Assembly: GCA_013288745.1 (NCBI GenBank)
Contig: JABDBG010000012.1
Coordinates: 1-43,132, forward strand
DNA length: 43,132 nucleotides
Source: Bacteroidota bacterium
GTDB taxonomy: Bacteria > Bacteroidota > Bacteroidia > Chitinophagales > Chitinophagaceae
Reading direction: 5' to 3'
Position numbers and translations under genes: made by a program. The notes beneath the pieces were generated by a model that worked only from the letters and a program-made list of their open reading frames with translations, was not told where the DNA came from and did no database searches. Shown here in pieces: positions 7,884 to 16,904 of this stretch; the stretch's first letter is position 1; each line of letters begins with the position of its first letter.

Positions 7884-8024
7884 TTAACGTGTTCCTGATG
7901 GTGGTGGCGTTGTAGCCGGTGCACTAGCTGCTCCTCCTTGAATTTGAGCCATGTTAGCAACACTTAATTTTTTGATAGTTTTTTTCTGCAAATCTAATTT
8001 TTGGTTGTTGTTAGCTTGTTTCAT
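7884..8024 (-). CDS. RiPP precursor peptide 2, class I lanthipeptide-type leader, Cys-free core
   Basis: A 46-residue peptide. The leader segment KLDLQKKTIKKLSVANM is almost identical to that of precursor 1 and is followed by AQIQGG (GG at 30-31). Cleavage after Gly31 would give the 15-residue core AASAPATTPPPSGTR, with two Ser, three Thr and no Cys. Both cores end in a proline run followed by GTR. The leader is far better conserved than the core, which is typical of RiPP precursor families under shared enzyme recognition and diversifying cores. It is the first of the two precursor genes in transcription order, about 145 bp after the HlyD-like gene, with its own likely promoter at 8075-8082. 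Confidence 0.85.
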   Translation of the reverse strand: MKQANNNQKLDLQKKTIKKLSVANMAQIQGGAASAPATTPPPSGTR

Positions 8025-8074
8025 GTTTTTGTTTTGGAGGTTTGTGTTGACTGTTTGTTTGAATTATTACAGTG

Positions 8075-8082
8075 CAAACATA
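8075..8082 (-). promoter_or_regulatory. likely -7 promoter element of the precursor genes
   Basis: On the minus strand TATGTTTG matches the Bacteroidota -7 consensus TAnnTTTG exactly. It lies 50 bp before the ATG of precursor 2. The -33 position holds only a T-rich run and not a good TTTG. A separate promoter would let the two precursors be made in excess of the modification and export proteins, as is usual in RiPP loci. Confidence 0.5.
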
Positions 8083-8169
8083 GCAGGGATACGCTTTTAG
8101 GCATAAAAAATAACACCAATGGGCGTATGATTTGTGTAAACGGGGTTATTCCCTATGTAAACCAGTTTG

Positions 8170-8883
8170 CTATTTGGATAAAAGCCAGGTAATTAGCCTT
8201 TTATCGCTAATAACCATATAACCGGTACCTCTGGCGAGGATTCGAATCGGCAGCAGTTTGCCGTATTCTGTAGTAGTATTTTTATTTAACTTAATGTTTA
8301 TCAATGTATTATGCAAGCTATCCTGTACCGGTTTTGTTACCACCGTTGCAGCAAGACTACCATAATCTTCCTTTGGGAAATTATCTACATTTATGCCAAG
8401 TGATTGTCCCAAATGGATCTTATTGATCGCTGAACCAGGGAAAACACCTTTTACAATATAGGTTTGATTGGCAGGATTAATATTGATCACTTCACTGTCC
8501 TGATCGATCACAGAACCCTTTTCCATCAGCTGTTCTATCGAAACAATACCAGATTCAGGAGCAGTTACTGTATACTGTTTTGCAACTCTTGTATATGTCA
8601 AAAGACTATCTCCTTCAATTACTATCGCTCCATCTTTTACAAATACAGAATCGATCGTAGCGTTTAACGGAACAAAGAGTTGAGCCCGTTCTTTTACTGG
8701 TGTTATTACAACAGTACCTTCTATGATTTCCGGACGCCTGATAAACAGTAAGCCAGCTACCATAAAAACCATTATCAAAAGTAATACCATATTTCCCCAA
8801 CGTAATATCCATTTAGGCGGAGTTCCTAAAATGTCTTTTACTTCATTGTTGGTAAGATTGATATCGTTATTTATTTTTTCCAT
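8170..8883 (-). CDS. short HlyD-like membrane fusion protein of the peptide exporter
   Basis: A 237-residue protein: cytoplasmic N-terminus (1-30), one membrane helix (about 31-48, MVLLLIMVFMVAGLLFI) and a periplasmic part. The segment around 52-90 (EIIEGTVVITP, then SVFVKDGAIVIEGDSLL) and the partner half-motif TAPESGIVSIEQLMEKGSVI form the biotinyl-lipoyl-like domain of HlyD/MFP proteins, and a beta-barrel domain follows. Most HlyD adaptors are near 400 residues because a long helical hairpin separates the two lipoyl halves; here the halves are only about 20 residues apart, so the hairpin is absent. Its start codon overlaps the exporter stop (TAATG), indicating translational coupling. It probably works with the C39 ABC exporter. 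Confidence 0.88.
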   Translation of the reverse strand: MEKINNDINLTNNEVKDILGTPPKWILRWGNMVLLLIMVFMVAGLLFIRRPEIIEGTVVITPVKERAQLFVPLNATIDSVFVKDGAIVIEGDSLLTYTRVAKQYTVTAPESGIVSIEQLMEKGSVIDQDSEVININPANQTYIVKGVFPGSAINKIHLGQSLGINVDNFPKEDYGSLAATVVTKPVQDSLHNTLINIKLNKNTTTEYGKLLPIRILARGTGYMVISDKRLITWLLSK

Positions 8884-11066
8884 TAGCTACCCAGCTCTAA
8901 TTGATTTTTTACTAAGTTGAAATAAGAGTTACGCAATGAAACAAGATCGTCATGTGATCCTTCTTCGATGATCTCTCCGTTTTCCATTACAATTATCTTA
9001 TCGGCATCTTTTACTGTACTAAGGCGGTGTGCAATTACGACAACGGTTTTGCCTTTAAAAAAATTGTTCAGGTTTTCAATAATGATACGTTCATTTTTTG
9101 CATCCAACGCACTTGTTGCTTCATCAAATAATAATATATCCGGATTTTTGTACACCGCGCGTGCAATTAAAATGCGTTGTTTTTGTCCGGCACTCAACCC
9201 CATTCCATTCTGCCCTATCTTAGTATTATATCCCAATGGCAATTCAGTAATAAACTCATGGATATTGGCTATCCTGCTGGCATTCAGCAAAGCTTCCGTA
9301 TCAATTACCTCCTCGCCTATTCCAATATTATACGCGATGGTATCATTAAAAATATATCCGTCTTGCATCACAGCGCCACATTTTTCGCGCCACATACTAT
9401 GTGCAATAGTAGCGATAGAATCTTTAGCAATTAAAATTTCTCCCGCCGAAGGTTCGTAAAATTTCAATAATAATTTCATTAAAGTTGTCTTACCACTTCC
9501 GCTCGATCCAACGATCGCAGTTACTTTTTTATATGGGATGATCAAATTAATATTATCGATCGTTGGCTTCAGTGCTGCGGTACCATCGTAACTAAAAGAA
9601 ACATCTTTTAAAGAAATATCACCGTCAGTGATCGATGATATTTTTTCATCGTTTATATTTTCTTCATCCCGTTTATTGTGAATCTCGTTGATGCGGGCAA
9701 TACTTAAACGTGCATTTTGCCATAGCTCCGTAAACTCTACAAGCTGCAGTATCGGCGAGTTTAATTGCCCGATGATATAGGATACGGATAACATCACACC
9801 CAATGATATCTGTCCTTCTATTACCAGCTTAGCCGCTAAAAAAGAAACGATGATATTTTTTAATTCATTGATCAACGATGCGCCGCTGGTCTGCATTTGC
9901 TTGATCCGTAAACCTTTTAGATTTATTTTAAACAGCTTTGCCTGAAGGTCTTCCCACTGCCATCTTTTTTTTGTGCTGGCATTGTGCAGTTTTATTTCCT
10001 GCATACCATATATCAGTTCAAGATTTTTTTCCTGGTTCTGTGCTAACTGATCAAAGCGTTTATAATCGAGCAATGCATTTTGTTTCATGAACAAAAACAC
10101 CCAGATGAAATATAAAATACTGCCTGCTACAAAAACGGCAAATATCAGTGGGTTATAAATAAATAACACTACACTAAAAACCAAAATATTAATAAAAGAA
10201 AAAGCAACATTTACCGTACCCGATGTAAGAAATGTTTCTACGCGCTGATGGTCTTGTATACGTTGCAGAATATCGCCCGTCATCTTTACATCAAAAAAAC
10301 CTAAAGGCAATTTCATCAATTTGATAAAAAAATCTGACAATAAATTAATATTGATGCGGGTACTTAAATGCATCAATATATAACCACGCAAAACTTCCAC
10401 ACTTGTTTTACCAAGAAATAATAACAGCTGAGCCAGTAACATGAGGTAAATGAAACTTAAATTATTATACCGTATCCCTTTATCTACGATCGCCTGCGTG
10501 ATGAACGGAAATATAAGCTGGATAAGGCTCTCAGCCACTAACCCTAATATCAGCTGAATTAAAAGCTGTTTATATTGTAAAAGGTATTTGTATATAAATG
10601 ACAATCCGCCCGTTTGCTTTTGCTGATCAACTGCTACTTCATTAAAATCAGGTGTAATTTCAAGCGATAAGATCACACCTTCAACACCATCTGCGGCCCA
10701 GCCTTTTAAAAATTCGGCTTTTGTATATTTAATAATTCCATGTGCAGGATCCGACACATACACTTTATTTTTTGTGATCTTATAAATAACAATAAAATGG
10801 CGCTGGTACCAATAAGCAATACAAGGCATCGGTACTTCAGTTGATAAGTCCTCGTAAGATAGTTTTGCACCGATCGTTCTGAACCCTAATTTTTCTGCCG
10901 CTTCGCTTATCCCTAAAAAATTACTGCCGAGCCTTGTAACATGTGTTAGCTGGCGCAGGTATTCCAACGAAAATTTCTTTCCGTAATATTCACAGATGAT
11001 ACGAAGGCAAGTTGGACCGCAATCCATTTCGTCGTATTGTCTGTAATGTGGAAACCTTTTTATCAT
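8883..11066 (-). CDS. C39 peptidase-containing ABC exporter (LanT/bacteriocin exporter type)
   Basis: A 727-residue ABC half-transporter with a fused protease. The N-terminal C39 peptidase domain (1-135) has the catalytic Cys16 in DEMDCGPTC, His90 in YQRHFIV and Asp106 in DPAHG, so it looks active rather than a degenerate C39-like domain. The transmembrane region (about 155-440) has six helices. The ATPase domain (about 480-720) shows Walker A GSSGSGKTT, signature LSAGQKQR, Walker B ILLFDEATSALD and the switch His in IAHRLS. It should cut leaders after the GG site of the two precursors and export the cores. It lies 22 bp after the LanB gene and overlaps the adaptor start by one base. Confidence 0.95.
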   Translation of the reverse strand: MIKRFPHYRQYDEMDCGPTCLRIICEYYGKKFSLEYLRQLTHVTRLGSNFLGISEAAEKLGFRTIGAKLSYEDLSTEVPMPCIAYWYQRHFIVIYKITKNKVYVSDPAHGIIKYTKAEFLKGWAADGVEGVILSLEITPDFNEVAVDQQKQTGGLSFIYKYLLQYKQLLIQLILGLVAESLIQLIFPFITQAIVDKGIRYNNLSFIYLMLLAQLLLFLGKTSVEVLRGYILMHLSTRININLLSDFFIKLMKLPLGFFDVKMTGDILQRIQDHQRVETFLTSGTVNVAFSFINILVFSVVLFIYNPLIFAVFVAGSILYFIWVFLFMKQNALLDYKRFDQLAQNQEKNLELIYGMQEIKLHNASTKKRWQWEDLQAKLFKINLKGLRIKQMQTSGASLINELKNIIVSFLAAKLVIEGQISLGVMLSVSYIIGQLNSPILQLVEFTELWQNARLSIARINEIHNKRDEENINDEKISSITDGDISLKDVSFSYDGTAALKPTIDNINLIIPYKKVTAIVGSSGSGKTTLMKLLLKFYEPSAGEILIAKDSIATIAHSMWREKCGAVMQDGYIFNDTIAYNIGIGEEVIDTEALLNASRIANIHEFITELPLGYNTKIGQNGMGLSAGQKQRILIARAVYKNPDILLFDEATSALDAKNERIIIENLNNFFKGKTVVVIAHRLSTVKDADKIIVMENGEIIEEGSHDDLVSLRNSYFNLVKNQLELGS

Positions 11067-11088
11067 TCGGAATTATCTTTTTTAATTT

Positions 11089-14000
11089 TTAAACTTTTTC
11101 GTCGATACCTGTTTTAACAATGGTAGATTGATAATACCGGCTTGCGAAATTATAGATCACCATTTCATGCAATCTTGACTGTGCTTTTATTATCCTGTTC
11201 AACATCATATGGATCAGGCTATTGATAAACTCGTTCAATGGTATTTCCAGTTGATTGGTTTTACTCAGCTGAATTATTTGTGCTGCTATTGTTGAGTATT
11301 GTTCGTTCTTCCTGTACAATATTTCAATGAGTGGAAAAAGTTCGCTTTTGGTTTCATATTCCCTGTTCATTATTTGTTCAATAGCTTGCTTGTGTTCGCG
11401 GAACCTGTCGTTCAATTGAAGCGTTAAAGGTTTGTCTACATTGAATTCAGCAGCAAAAGAATCTTTGAGTGCAGTTAACAACTCAGATTTTTGTTTTAAG
11501 GAGAAGCTGAAACAATTCAACAATTCGTCTATTGCTCTTATTGCCCATACCCATCTTATTTCCTCTCTTGCATCGCCTTCTGTCAGCTCTAACATTTCGA
11601 GTAAGGCAACGCTATCATAATAAAAAAAACTTTCGGCAATGCTGATCGTTTTGCTGCCATATCTTTCCAATTCTCTAACATATACATCAACCTGTTCTTT
11701 CCAGATGAACCTGTTTTCTATAAAAGGCGCAAGGTAAATATTTATCAATCGTATTACTTCTCCGATCTTTTCAATATCGGTCAAATGAAAGCGCAGGCGG
11801 ATATGAAATTCAGGATCGTAATAGCGTATAAAAAAATATTGATCGATCAGGCCCTGGCGCAACAAGTCATCTGCAAGCGGTTTGATAGCTTCGGCTAAAA
11901 TTTTGTCTGCCGTTTTTAACCCACAATACAATTTATAATAAGACCATTCAGATCCCAAAGGAAAAGACTTTTCTACAGATTCATTTTTTTCAGCAGGTGT
12001 AGATAAGAGTACGTTTTTTTCAACAGTTGCTTCTTTAAAAAGTGTAGCAATAAATTGATTGGAATAAATATGCTGTTGTTTATCAGTAACGCCGTTTGCA
12101 GGATAGATAAATTCTTTTAAAATGAAATCGGCTTTCTTTCTAATTGTATTTATCCAAACCGTAACGGACAATTTATCTTCCAGGTTAACAAGCAATTCAT
12201 TATCACCATCCGTTAATACAACATGCTGAGGTAACTGATGAGCCTGTTTAAAAGACAACACATCTTCCATAACAATAGCTTCAGTCTTTATCAGGTGTTT
12301 AATATCCTGTGCGGTAAAATACCATTTTGCCAGAGAGATTATCGTATTCTTATACGTTACCCGTGGCAGAGCAGTATACAACTGATCAATGCTTCCCCAG
12401 GAAAAGCCCAGGCCACTACGGATATCCTGCGTTTGCAGATCGCATAAGAATTGATAAACGGGTAAAGAATTAAAATAGAAATTGTGCGCCGAGCTTAAAC
12501 GTGGAACGATCTGTTTATCCAATCTTTTTGACCGTAAAAAAATAACGCCATTTTTTATTGATATATACAGATCACTTACATCAATTTGCTTTTCGATCGG
12601 CACGGCTGATTGTGCCAGATAAGGTATTTCATATTCGCGGAAGGCAGGACGCAATAATACATTGCCCATTCTGTTTTCGGGTAAATGAATGATCTCAGCA
12701 TATAGAGTGCCTGGTTTATTTTCCTGCTCTTTACTACCTATATCATACAATATTTTATTGATACGTTGATCTGTATGCGCAAACCTTCCTAACAAACAAG
12801 CTGCAGTTGAATTTCCTACGGCATCTACCTGAATAAGATCTTTACCTGTATCAATTATTTTAAATAACATAGACATAGAAGCAGGCAGGTCTTTCCAATC
12901 GGCTTCTATGTCTTTTAGGTCTTCGTCACTTATTTCAATGCTATTATTGGTAAGCTTTGCCTGGAGTTTTTTATGCAACAACTGTTCGATCTTACCCCAG
13001 TTCAGTTGTGTCGCTTCTTTTTTTGCTGGCAAGATAAGATCATCGATCAATGGTGTTAAATATCCTGCATCATTATTAATGTACCCTATACCTGTTTCAG
13101 TATCCAATGCCTGTAACAATGGCATTTCTTCATCACCATATTTATCATAAAAGTCTCTTGAAAAAGATGCAAGGTTTTTATTTTTATAGGGTGTCGATAA
13201 TTTATTTAAAATAGTCAGCGCATCCTGCAATTGATCGTGAATATTTACATCGACACTTCCTGTTGTAATTTTTTTTGTACTGTCTAATTGAAATATTTTG
13301 CTTTCATCGGCCACAGGTTCTACTTCATTTAATAATGTTATGATATCCCTGTAAGCAGTTACATGATCAGATTTTAAGGATGCTATAGCCTGTAATTTTT
13401 GTTGTACGGTAAGCAGTACACGCAAAATGTTTTCTACATCAGGCTGTTGTTTGGCTATTTTTTCAAGCGTTGTTATTATCTGATCCAGAAGGCCATTACC
13501 TGTTAACCTGGGTTCTAACTCACTTGTAATTACCTGTGCGTCTATCAGGTCATATACAAACGCTTTAGCTTCTTCTTCATTGATATCTTCATCAACGATC
13601 AAAGTTATCAGTTCGTTTATCTTTTTACCGTTTTTCGCTGCTTCTGTGATCTTTGTCAAGTACTCACTTTGTTGAACGGCCGTTATCTGGTATTTCTTAA
13701 ATCCATCAACAAATAAATATTCAACATACCTTAATTCATCTCCTATTTTGTAAGCGCTATTATTTACATAGTAGGTCAATAATTCTGTAATGCCCGGCGC
13801 AGTTGCTATTTTTTGTGCCAGCATACACAGGTAATGCATGTCTAAGCGAATATGCCTGTCAACATTTTCATCCAGTATTATTGGTGCCGCATTATTTTTC
13901 CATTCAAGAAAACTACATCCCGAAAACAGTCCAAAAGGCGTACAACGGCTGCTGCTGCGCAGATAATATTTAGTAAGTGTTGCTGTTAGCCTGTCAACTT

Positions 14001-14199
14001 TTTTTGCATTGATATCACCGTTCTTCCATTTAATACATTCATCGTACACAACAGGAGAAGCGATATACAATGATTCTAAAAATATAGGGTCAGATAATAA
14101 AACAGGCAATGTTTGCGCGGTCAATTCCCCCGGCAACGGTAAACGTGGCGCCCTTAGCACCAGGTCAGGATGAAAATAATATGTGGTCTTACTATTCAT
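11089..14199 (-). CDS. full-length class I lanthipeptide dehydratase (LanB)
   Basis: A 1036-residue enzyme, normal length for a fused LanB. The N-terminal glutamylation domain (about 1-720) carries the family hallmark RSSSRCTPFGLFSG at 81-94. The C-terminal elimination domain (about 745-1020) has FIRYYDPEFHIRLRF, YVRELERYG and SLIHMMLNR, where the conserved Arg and His needed for glutamate elimination in NisB-type enzymes appear to be present. Such enzymes use glutamyl-tRNA to glutamylate Ser/Thr and then eliminate glutamate, giving dehydroalanine or dehydrobutyrine. The likely substrates are the two precursors at 7668-8024. No LanC cyclase is encoded nearby. It starts 1 bp after the receptor stop (TAATATG), so the two are probably co-translated. 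Confidence 0.95.
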   Translation of the reverse strand: MNSKTTYYFHPDLVLRAPRLPLPGELTAQTLPVLLSDPIFLESLYIASPVVYDECIKWKNGDINAKKVDRLTATLTKYYLRSSSRCTPFGLFSGCSFLEWKNNAAPIILDENVDRHIRLDMHYLCMLAQKIATAPGITELLTYYVNNSAYKIGDELRYVEYLFVDGFKKYQITAVQQSEYLTKITEAAKNGKKINELITLIVDEDINEEEAKAFVYDLIDAQVITSELEPRLTGNGLLDQIITTLEKIAKQQPDVENILRVLLTVQQKLQAIASLKSDHVTAYRDIITLLNEVEPVADESKIFQLDSTKKITTGSVDVNIHDQLQDALTILNKLSTPYKNKNLASFSRDFYDKYGDEEMPLLQALDTETGIGYINNDAGYLTPLIDDLILPAKKEATQLNWGKIEQLLHKKLQAKLTNNSIEISDEDLKDIEADWKDLPASMSMLFKIIDTGKDLIQVDAVGNSTAACLLGRFAHTDQRINKILYDIGSKEQENKPGTLYAEIIHLPENRMGNVLLRPAFREYEIPYLAQSAVPIEKQIDVSDLYISIKNGVIFLRSKRLDKQIVPRLSSAHNFYFNSLPVYQFLCDLQTQDIRSGLGFSWGSIDQLYTALPRVTYKNTIISLAKWYFTAQDIKHLIKTEAIVMEDVLSFKQAHQLPQHVVLTDGDNELLVNLEDKLSVTVWINTIRKKADFILKEFIYPANGVTDKQQHIYSNQFIATLFKEATVEKNVLLSTPAEKNESVEKSFPLGSEWSYYKLYCGLKTADKILAEAIKPLADDLLRQGLIDQYFFIRYYDPEFHIRLRFHLTDIEKIGEVIRLINIYLAPFIENRFIWKEQVDVYVRELERYGSKTISIAESFFYYDSVALLEMLELTEGDAREEIRWVWAIRAIDELLNCFSFSLKQKSELLTALKDSFAAEFNVDKPLTLQLNDRFREHKQAIEQIMNREYETKSELFPLIEILYRKNEQYSTIAAQIIQLSKTNQLEIPLNEFINSLIHMMLNRIIKAQSRLHEMVIYNFASRYYQSTIVKTGIDEKV

Positions 14200-14200
14200 A

Positions 14201-16594
14201 TTAATTTTTCATTCGTTTATTGATATCGGCTATCGCACTTGCTCTTGCTGCTGCCTGTTTAACATTTTTATTCCCAAATTTATAAGTGAATTGCAATTTT
14301 ATAAACCTTGATTCCGATTTGTAATCTACCGTCTCATTTATTCCCATGAAATTAGTACCATAGTTGATAGACTCTGTATTAAAAATATCTGTTACTGAAA
14401 GTGCCAGTTTTCCATTCTCGTGCAGTATAATTTTTTGAAAACCTGCATCCATTCTGAAAGCAGGTTTTATCTGGTAAAATCCATAAGGAATAGTAGAATG
14501 ATAATAAGTAGCTATTTCAGCGGCCCATCCTTTACGAAATTTAAATGTATTTTGTAATTGTCCCTGGTACACCCATCCCATATTATTATTATTTACAACA
14601 CCATTTGTAGAAGCTTCGCTATACGCTATATAATCTGCTTCGCTTGATACATTAACGTTCCAGAATTTATAAATATCTCCGCCCCAGTTGGCAGAAAAGC
14701 TAACTGCATTTTGTGTACTGATATTTCCGGAAACGATCCCTACAGAATTATTATTTCCTGTTACAACAATAGATGCGATAGCGTTGGTAGCGACTGAATA
14801 ACTGGCTGCAAGGTTCAATGCTTTTTTATACGTATAAGTAAAACTAAAATTGTTATCCAGCTGTGGCCTTAAATAAGGATTACCTGCAAAAAAGCTGTAT
14901 TCACTCATATATACTATAAAAGGATTGATCATATCAAAATCGGGACGTTGAATACTTCTATGATAACCGATACTAAACACATTGTTTTGATTTTTTGTGA
15001 ATTGCAGGCGCAGGTTTGGGAAGAGGCCAAAATAACTTGAATCATGCACCTGATTCGTTGTTACAAGGTTACTGCGGGTTACGGTTTCCTCGCCCCTCAC
15101 ACCTATTGTTAGTTCATATTTACCAATGGTTCTGTCGTAAGAAATATATGCTGCATTTATATTTTCGTTATAAACAAAATGATTGGTACGAGTTGTGTCT
15201 ACCAGCCAGTCTGCCCCATTTTTATATTGCCACAATACATTATTATCGGTTGCTGTATAAGTTGTTTTTAAACCCGCGTCTATCCTGCCATATTTTTTAA
15301 AAGGATTACTATAATCTGCGGCAAAAGAATATACATTATTATTTCCGGGGGAAGAATCTCTAAGCGCGTAGCTGGGCTGGTATTCAATATTATCTATCGT
15401 GGTATAAGTAGTAAGATAATTATCACTCCATTTTTTATTATAATTAAAATAATCTGCGTTCAGGGTCAGTGTCTTTCCTAAAGTATCAAACGAAGTTTTA
15501 TAATAGGCATTTACGCTTGCAGTAGAGAATACCGCATGGCCGCCCATTGCTACGGTAGAAAAGCTATCTACCAAAGGAGCTGCATGCGTAAGCGTTATAT
15601 TATCTATAGAATTACGGCTCCTGAAATTAGTATAGCCTGAAAATAAAACACCGGCAGTACTAGTTTTATTGATCGCATAATCGGCTCCTAATTTATAATC
15701 ATTGTTATACCGTTTACGTTCTTCCTGATTATTTTCCATGATCTGATCAGTTGGCGTTAACACGTGATCAGTTATTATATTGTAAAATTGCCGATTGTGT
15801 TCATAATTATAATTACCGTAAATATTTATTCTATTCTTTCGGTAGTTGAGGCTAAGTCCTCCATTATAGCGCAGATCATCACCCGCTCCTATTGCTCCGG
15901 TAAATACACCGTTCACACCATAACTATTATTCTTCAATAATTTAATATCGATAACACTTTGCGCATCTGCATCATATTTTGCAGATGGGTTAGGAATAAT
16001 TTGTACTTTATCTATGTCCGTTGCAGGCATATCTGTCAACATTTGCTTTAGTTCAGCACCCGTTAAATATGTTTGTCTGCCATTGATCAGTACCAAAGTC
16101 GTTTTACCTCTGAAAGTAAATCCGTTAAAGTTTTCCGTAACACCCGGTGCGCGTTTGATCACTTCGTAAGCGCTACCATTTGTTGCAACAGGGCTCTGCG
16201 CCACGTTCAACGTAATTTGATTGGGGTTAAATTCCACAAAAGGTTTTTTACCTGTTACAATCACCTGGTTAAGGTTTTTATCTGAATGATTTAATGCTAT
16301 TGTATCCAATAAAGTATTAATAGTATGATCCGCAATTTCTACTCCAACGGTATATGTTTCATATCCAACATAACTAACAGTTAATATATATTGTCCGTTT
16401 GTTACACCGCTGAAACTAAAAGAGCCATTTTCCTTTGTAACAGTTCTGCTGATCGTGCTGTCTTTTATATTTTGCAAACTAATGTTTGCAGCAGAAAGCG
16501 TATTATTTGTTGCCTTATCAACAATTACTGAAGCTATCTGTGCATTGGCACTTGCGGCAAGTAAAATAAGTATATATAGGCACGTCAATCTCAT
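14201..16594 (-). CDS. outer-membrane beta-barrel receptor (TonB-receptor type) leading the RiPP operon
   Basis: A 797-residue protein. A signal peptide (MRLTCLYILILLAASANA) is followed by a carboxypeptidase-regulatory-like domain (about 20-105, with the typical NGSFSFSGVTNGQYILTVSY), then a plug-like domain (about 115-220, IKRAPGVTENFNGFTFRGK) and a large barrel. This architecture is typical of the outer-membrane beta-barrel family common in Bacteroidota. As first gene of an operon with LanB, exporter and adaptor, it may carry the peptide across the outer membrane, take up a related peptide, or serve in self-recognition; the sequence does not say which. A promoter-like element lies just before the start. 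Confidence 0.9.
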   Translation of the reverse strand: MRLTCLYILILLAASANAQIASVIVDKATNNTLSAANISLQNIKDSTISRTVTKENGSFSFSGVTNGQYILTVSYVGYETYTVGVEIADHTINTLLDTIALNHSDKNLNQVIVTGKKPFVEFNPNQITLNVAQSPVATNGSAYEVIKRAPGVTENFNGFTFRGKTTLVLINGRQTYLTGAELKQMLTDMPATDIDKVQIIPNPSAKYDADAQSVIDIKLLKNNSYGVNGVFTGAIGAGDDLRYNGGLSLNYRKNRINIYGNYNYEHNRQFYNIITDHVLTPTDQIMENNQEERKRYNNDYKLGADYAINKTSTAGVLFSGYTNFRSRNSIDNITLTHAAPLVDSFSTVAMGGHAVFSTASVNAYYKTSFDTLGKTLTLNADYFNYNKKWSDNYLTTYTTIDNIEYQPSYALRDSSPGNNNVYSFAADYSNPFKKYGRIDAGLKTTYTATDNNVLWQYKNGADWLVDTTRTNHFVYNENINAAYISYDRTIGKYELTIGVRGEETVTRSNLVTTNQVHDSSYFGLFPNLRLQFTKNQNNVFSIGYHRSIQRPDFDMINPFIVYMSEYSFFAGNPYLRPQLDNNFSFTYTYKKALNLAASYSVATNAIASIVVTGNNNSVGIVSGNISTQNAVSFSANWGGDIYKFWNVNVSSEADYIAYSEASTNGVVNNNNMGWVYQGQLQNTFKFRKGWAAEIATYYHSTIPYGFYQIKPAFRMDAGFQKIILHENGKLALSVTDIFNTESINYGTNFMGINETVDYKSESRFIKLQFTYKFGNKNVKQAAARASAIADINKRMKN

Positions 16595-16601
16595 TATTGC
16601 C

Positions 16602-16609
16602 CAAACTTA
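16602..16609 (-). promoter_or_regulatory. likely -7 promoter element of the RiPP operon
   Basis: On the minus strand TAAGTTTG matches TAnnTTTG and ends only 7 bp before the ATG of the receptor gene. If used, the mRNA would start at or within a few bases of the start codon, giving a nearly leaderless transcript. A clear -33 TTTG is not seen; the region is T-rich. Confidence 0.4.
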
Positions 16610-16904
16610 CCGTAAGACCTATCCTTTATAAAAAAAATTACATATAAGAGGATATTGCAGGTGTAAAAGCGAATATTAATAATAGATTAATGTTGAAACG
16701 TTGTTTGGAAGGGTATTTAATTATATATGCCCGCATATTCCTGAAAATACCGATCAATAACCGGAATACGAAATATTACCAGTATAATTAAATAAGAACC
16801 GTTGAGTTGCAAGGGTTTGAGTATGCATCGTTTTATTCCTGGTTTCTTACCATGTTTTACTATTATGGAATTTGTTTTTGCCTGCTATCTGGGCAAGATC
16901 AAAC
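16610..16904. other. intergenic stretch without recognised features
   Basis: About 295 bp between the RiPP operon promoter and the tRNA terminator. It is AT-rich, with short open frames of up to about 33 codons that lack support and one small hairpin near 16875-16897. Nothing convincing is seen in it. Confidence 0.6.
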
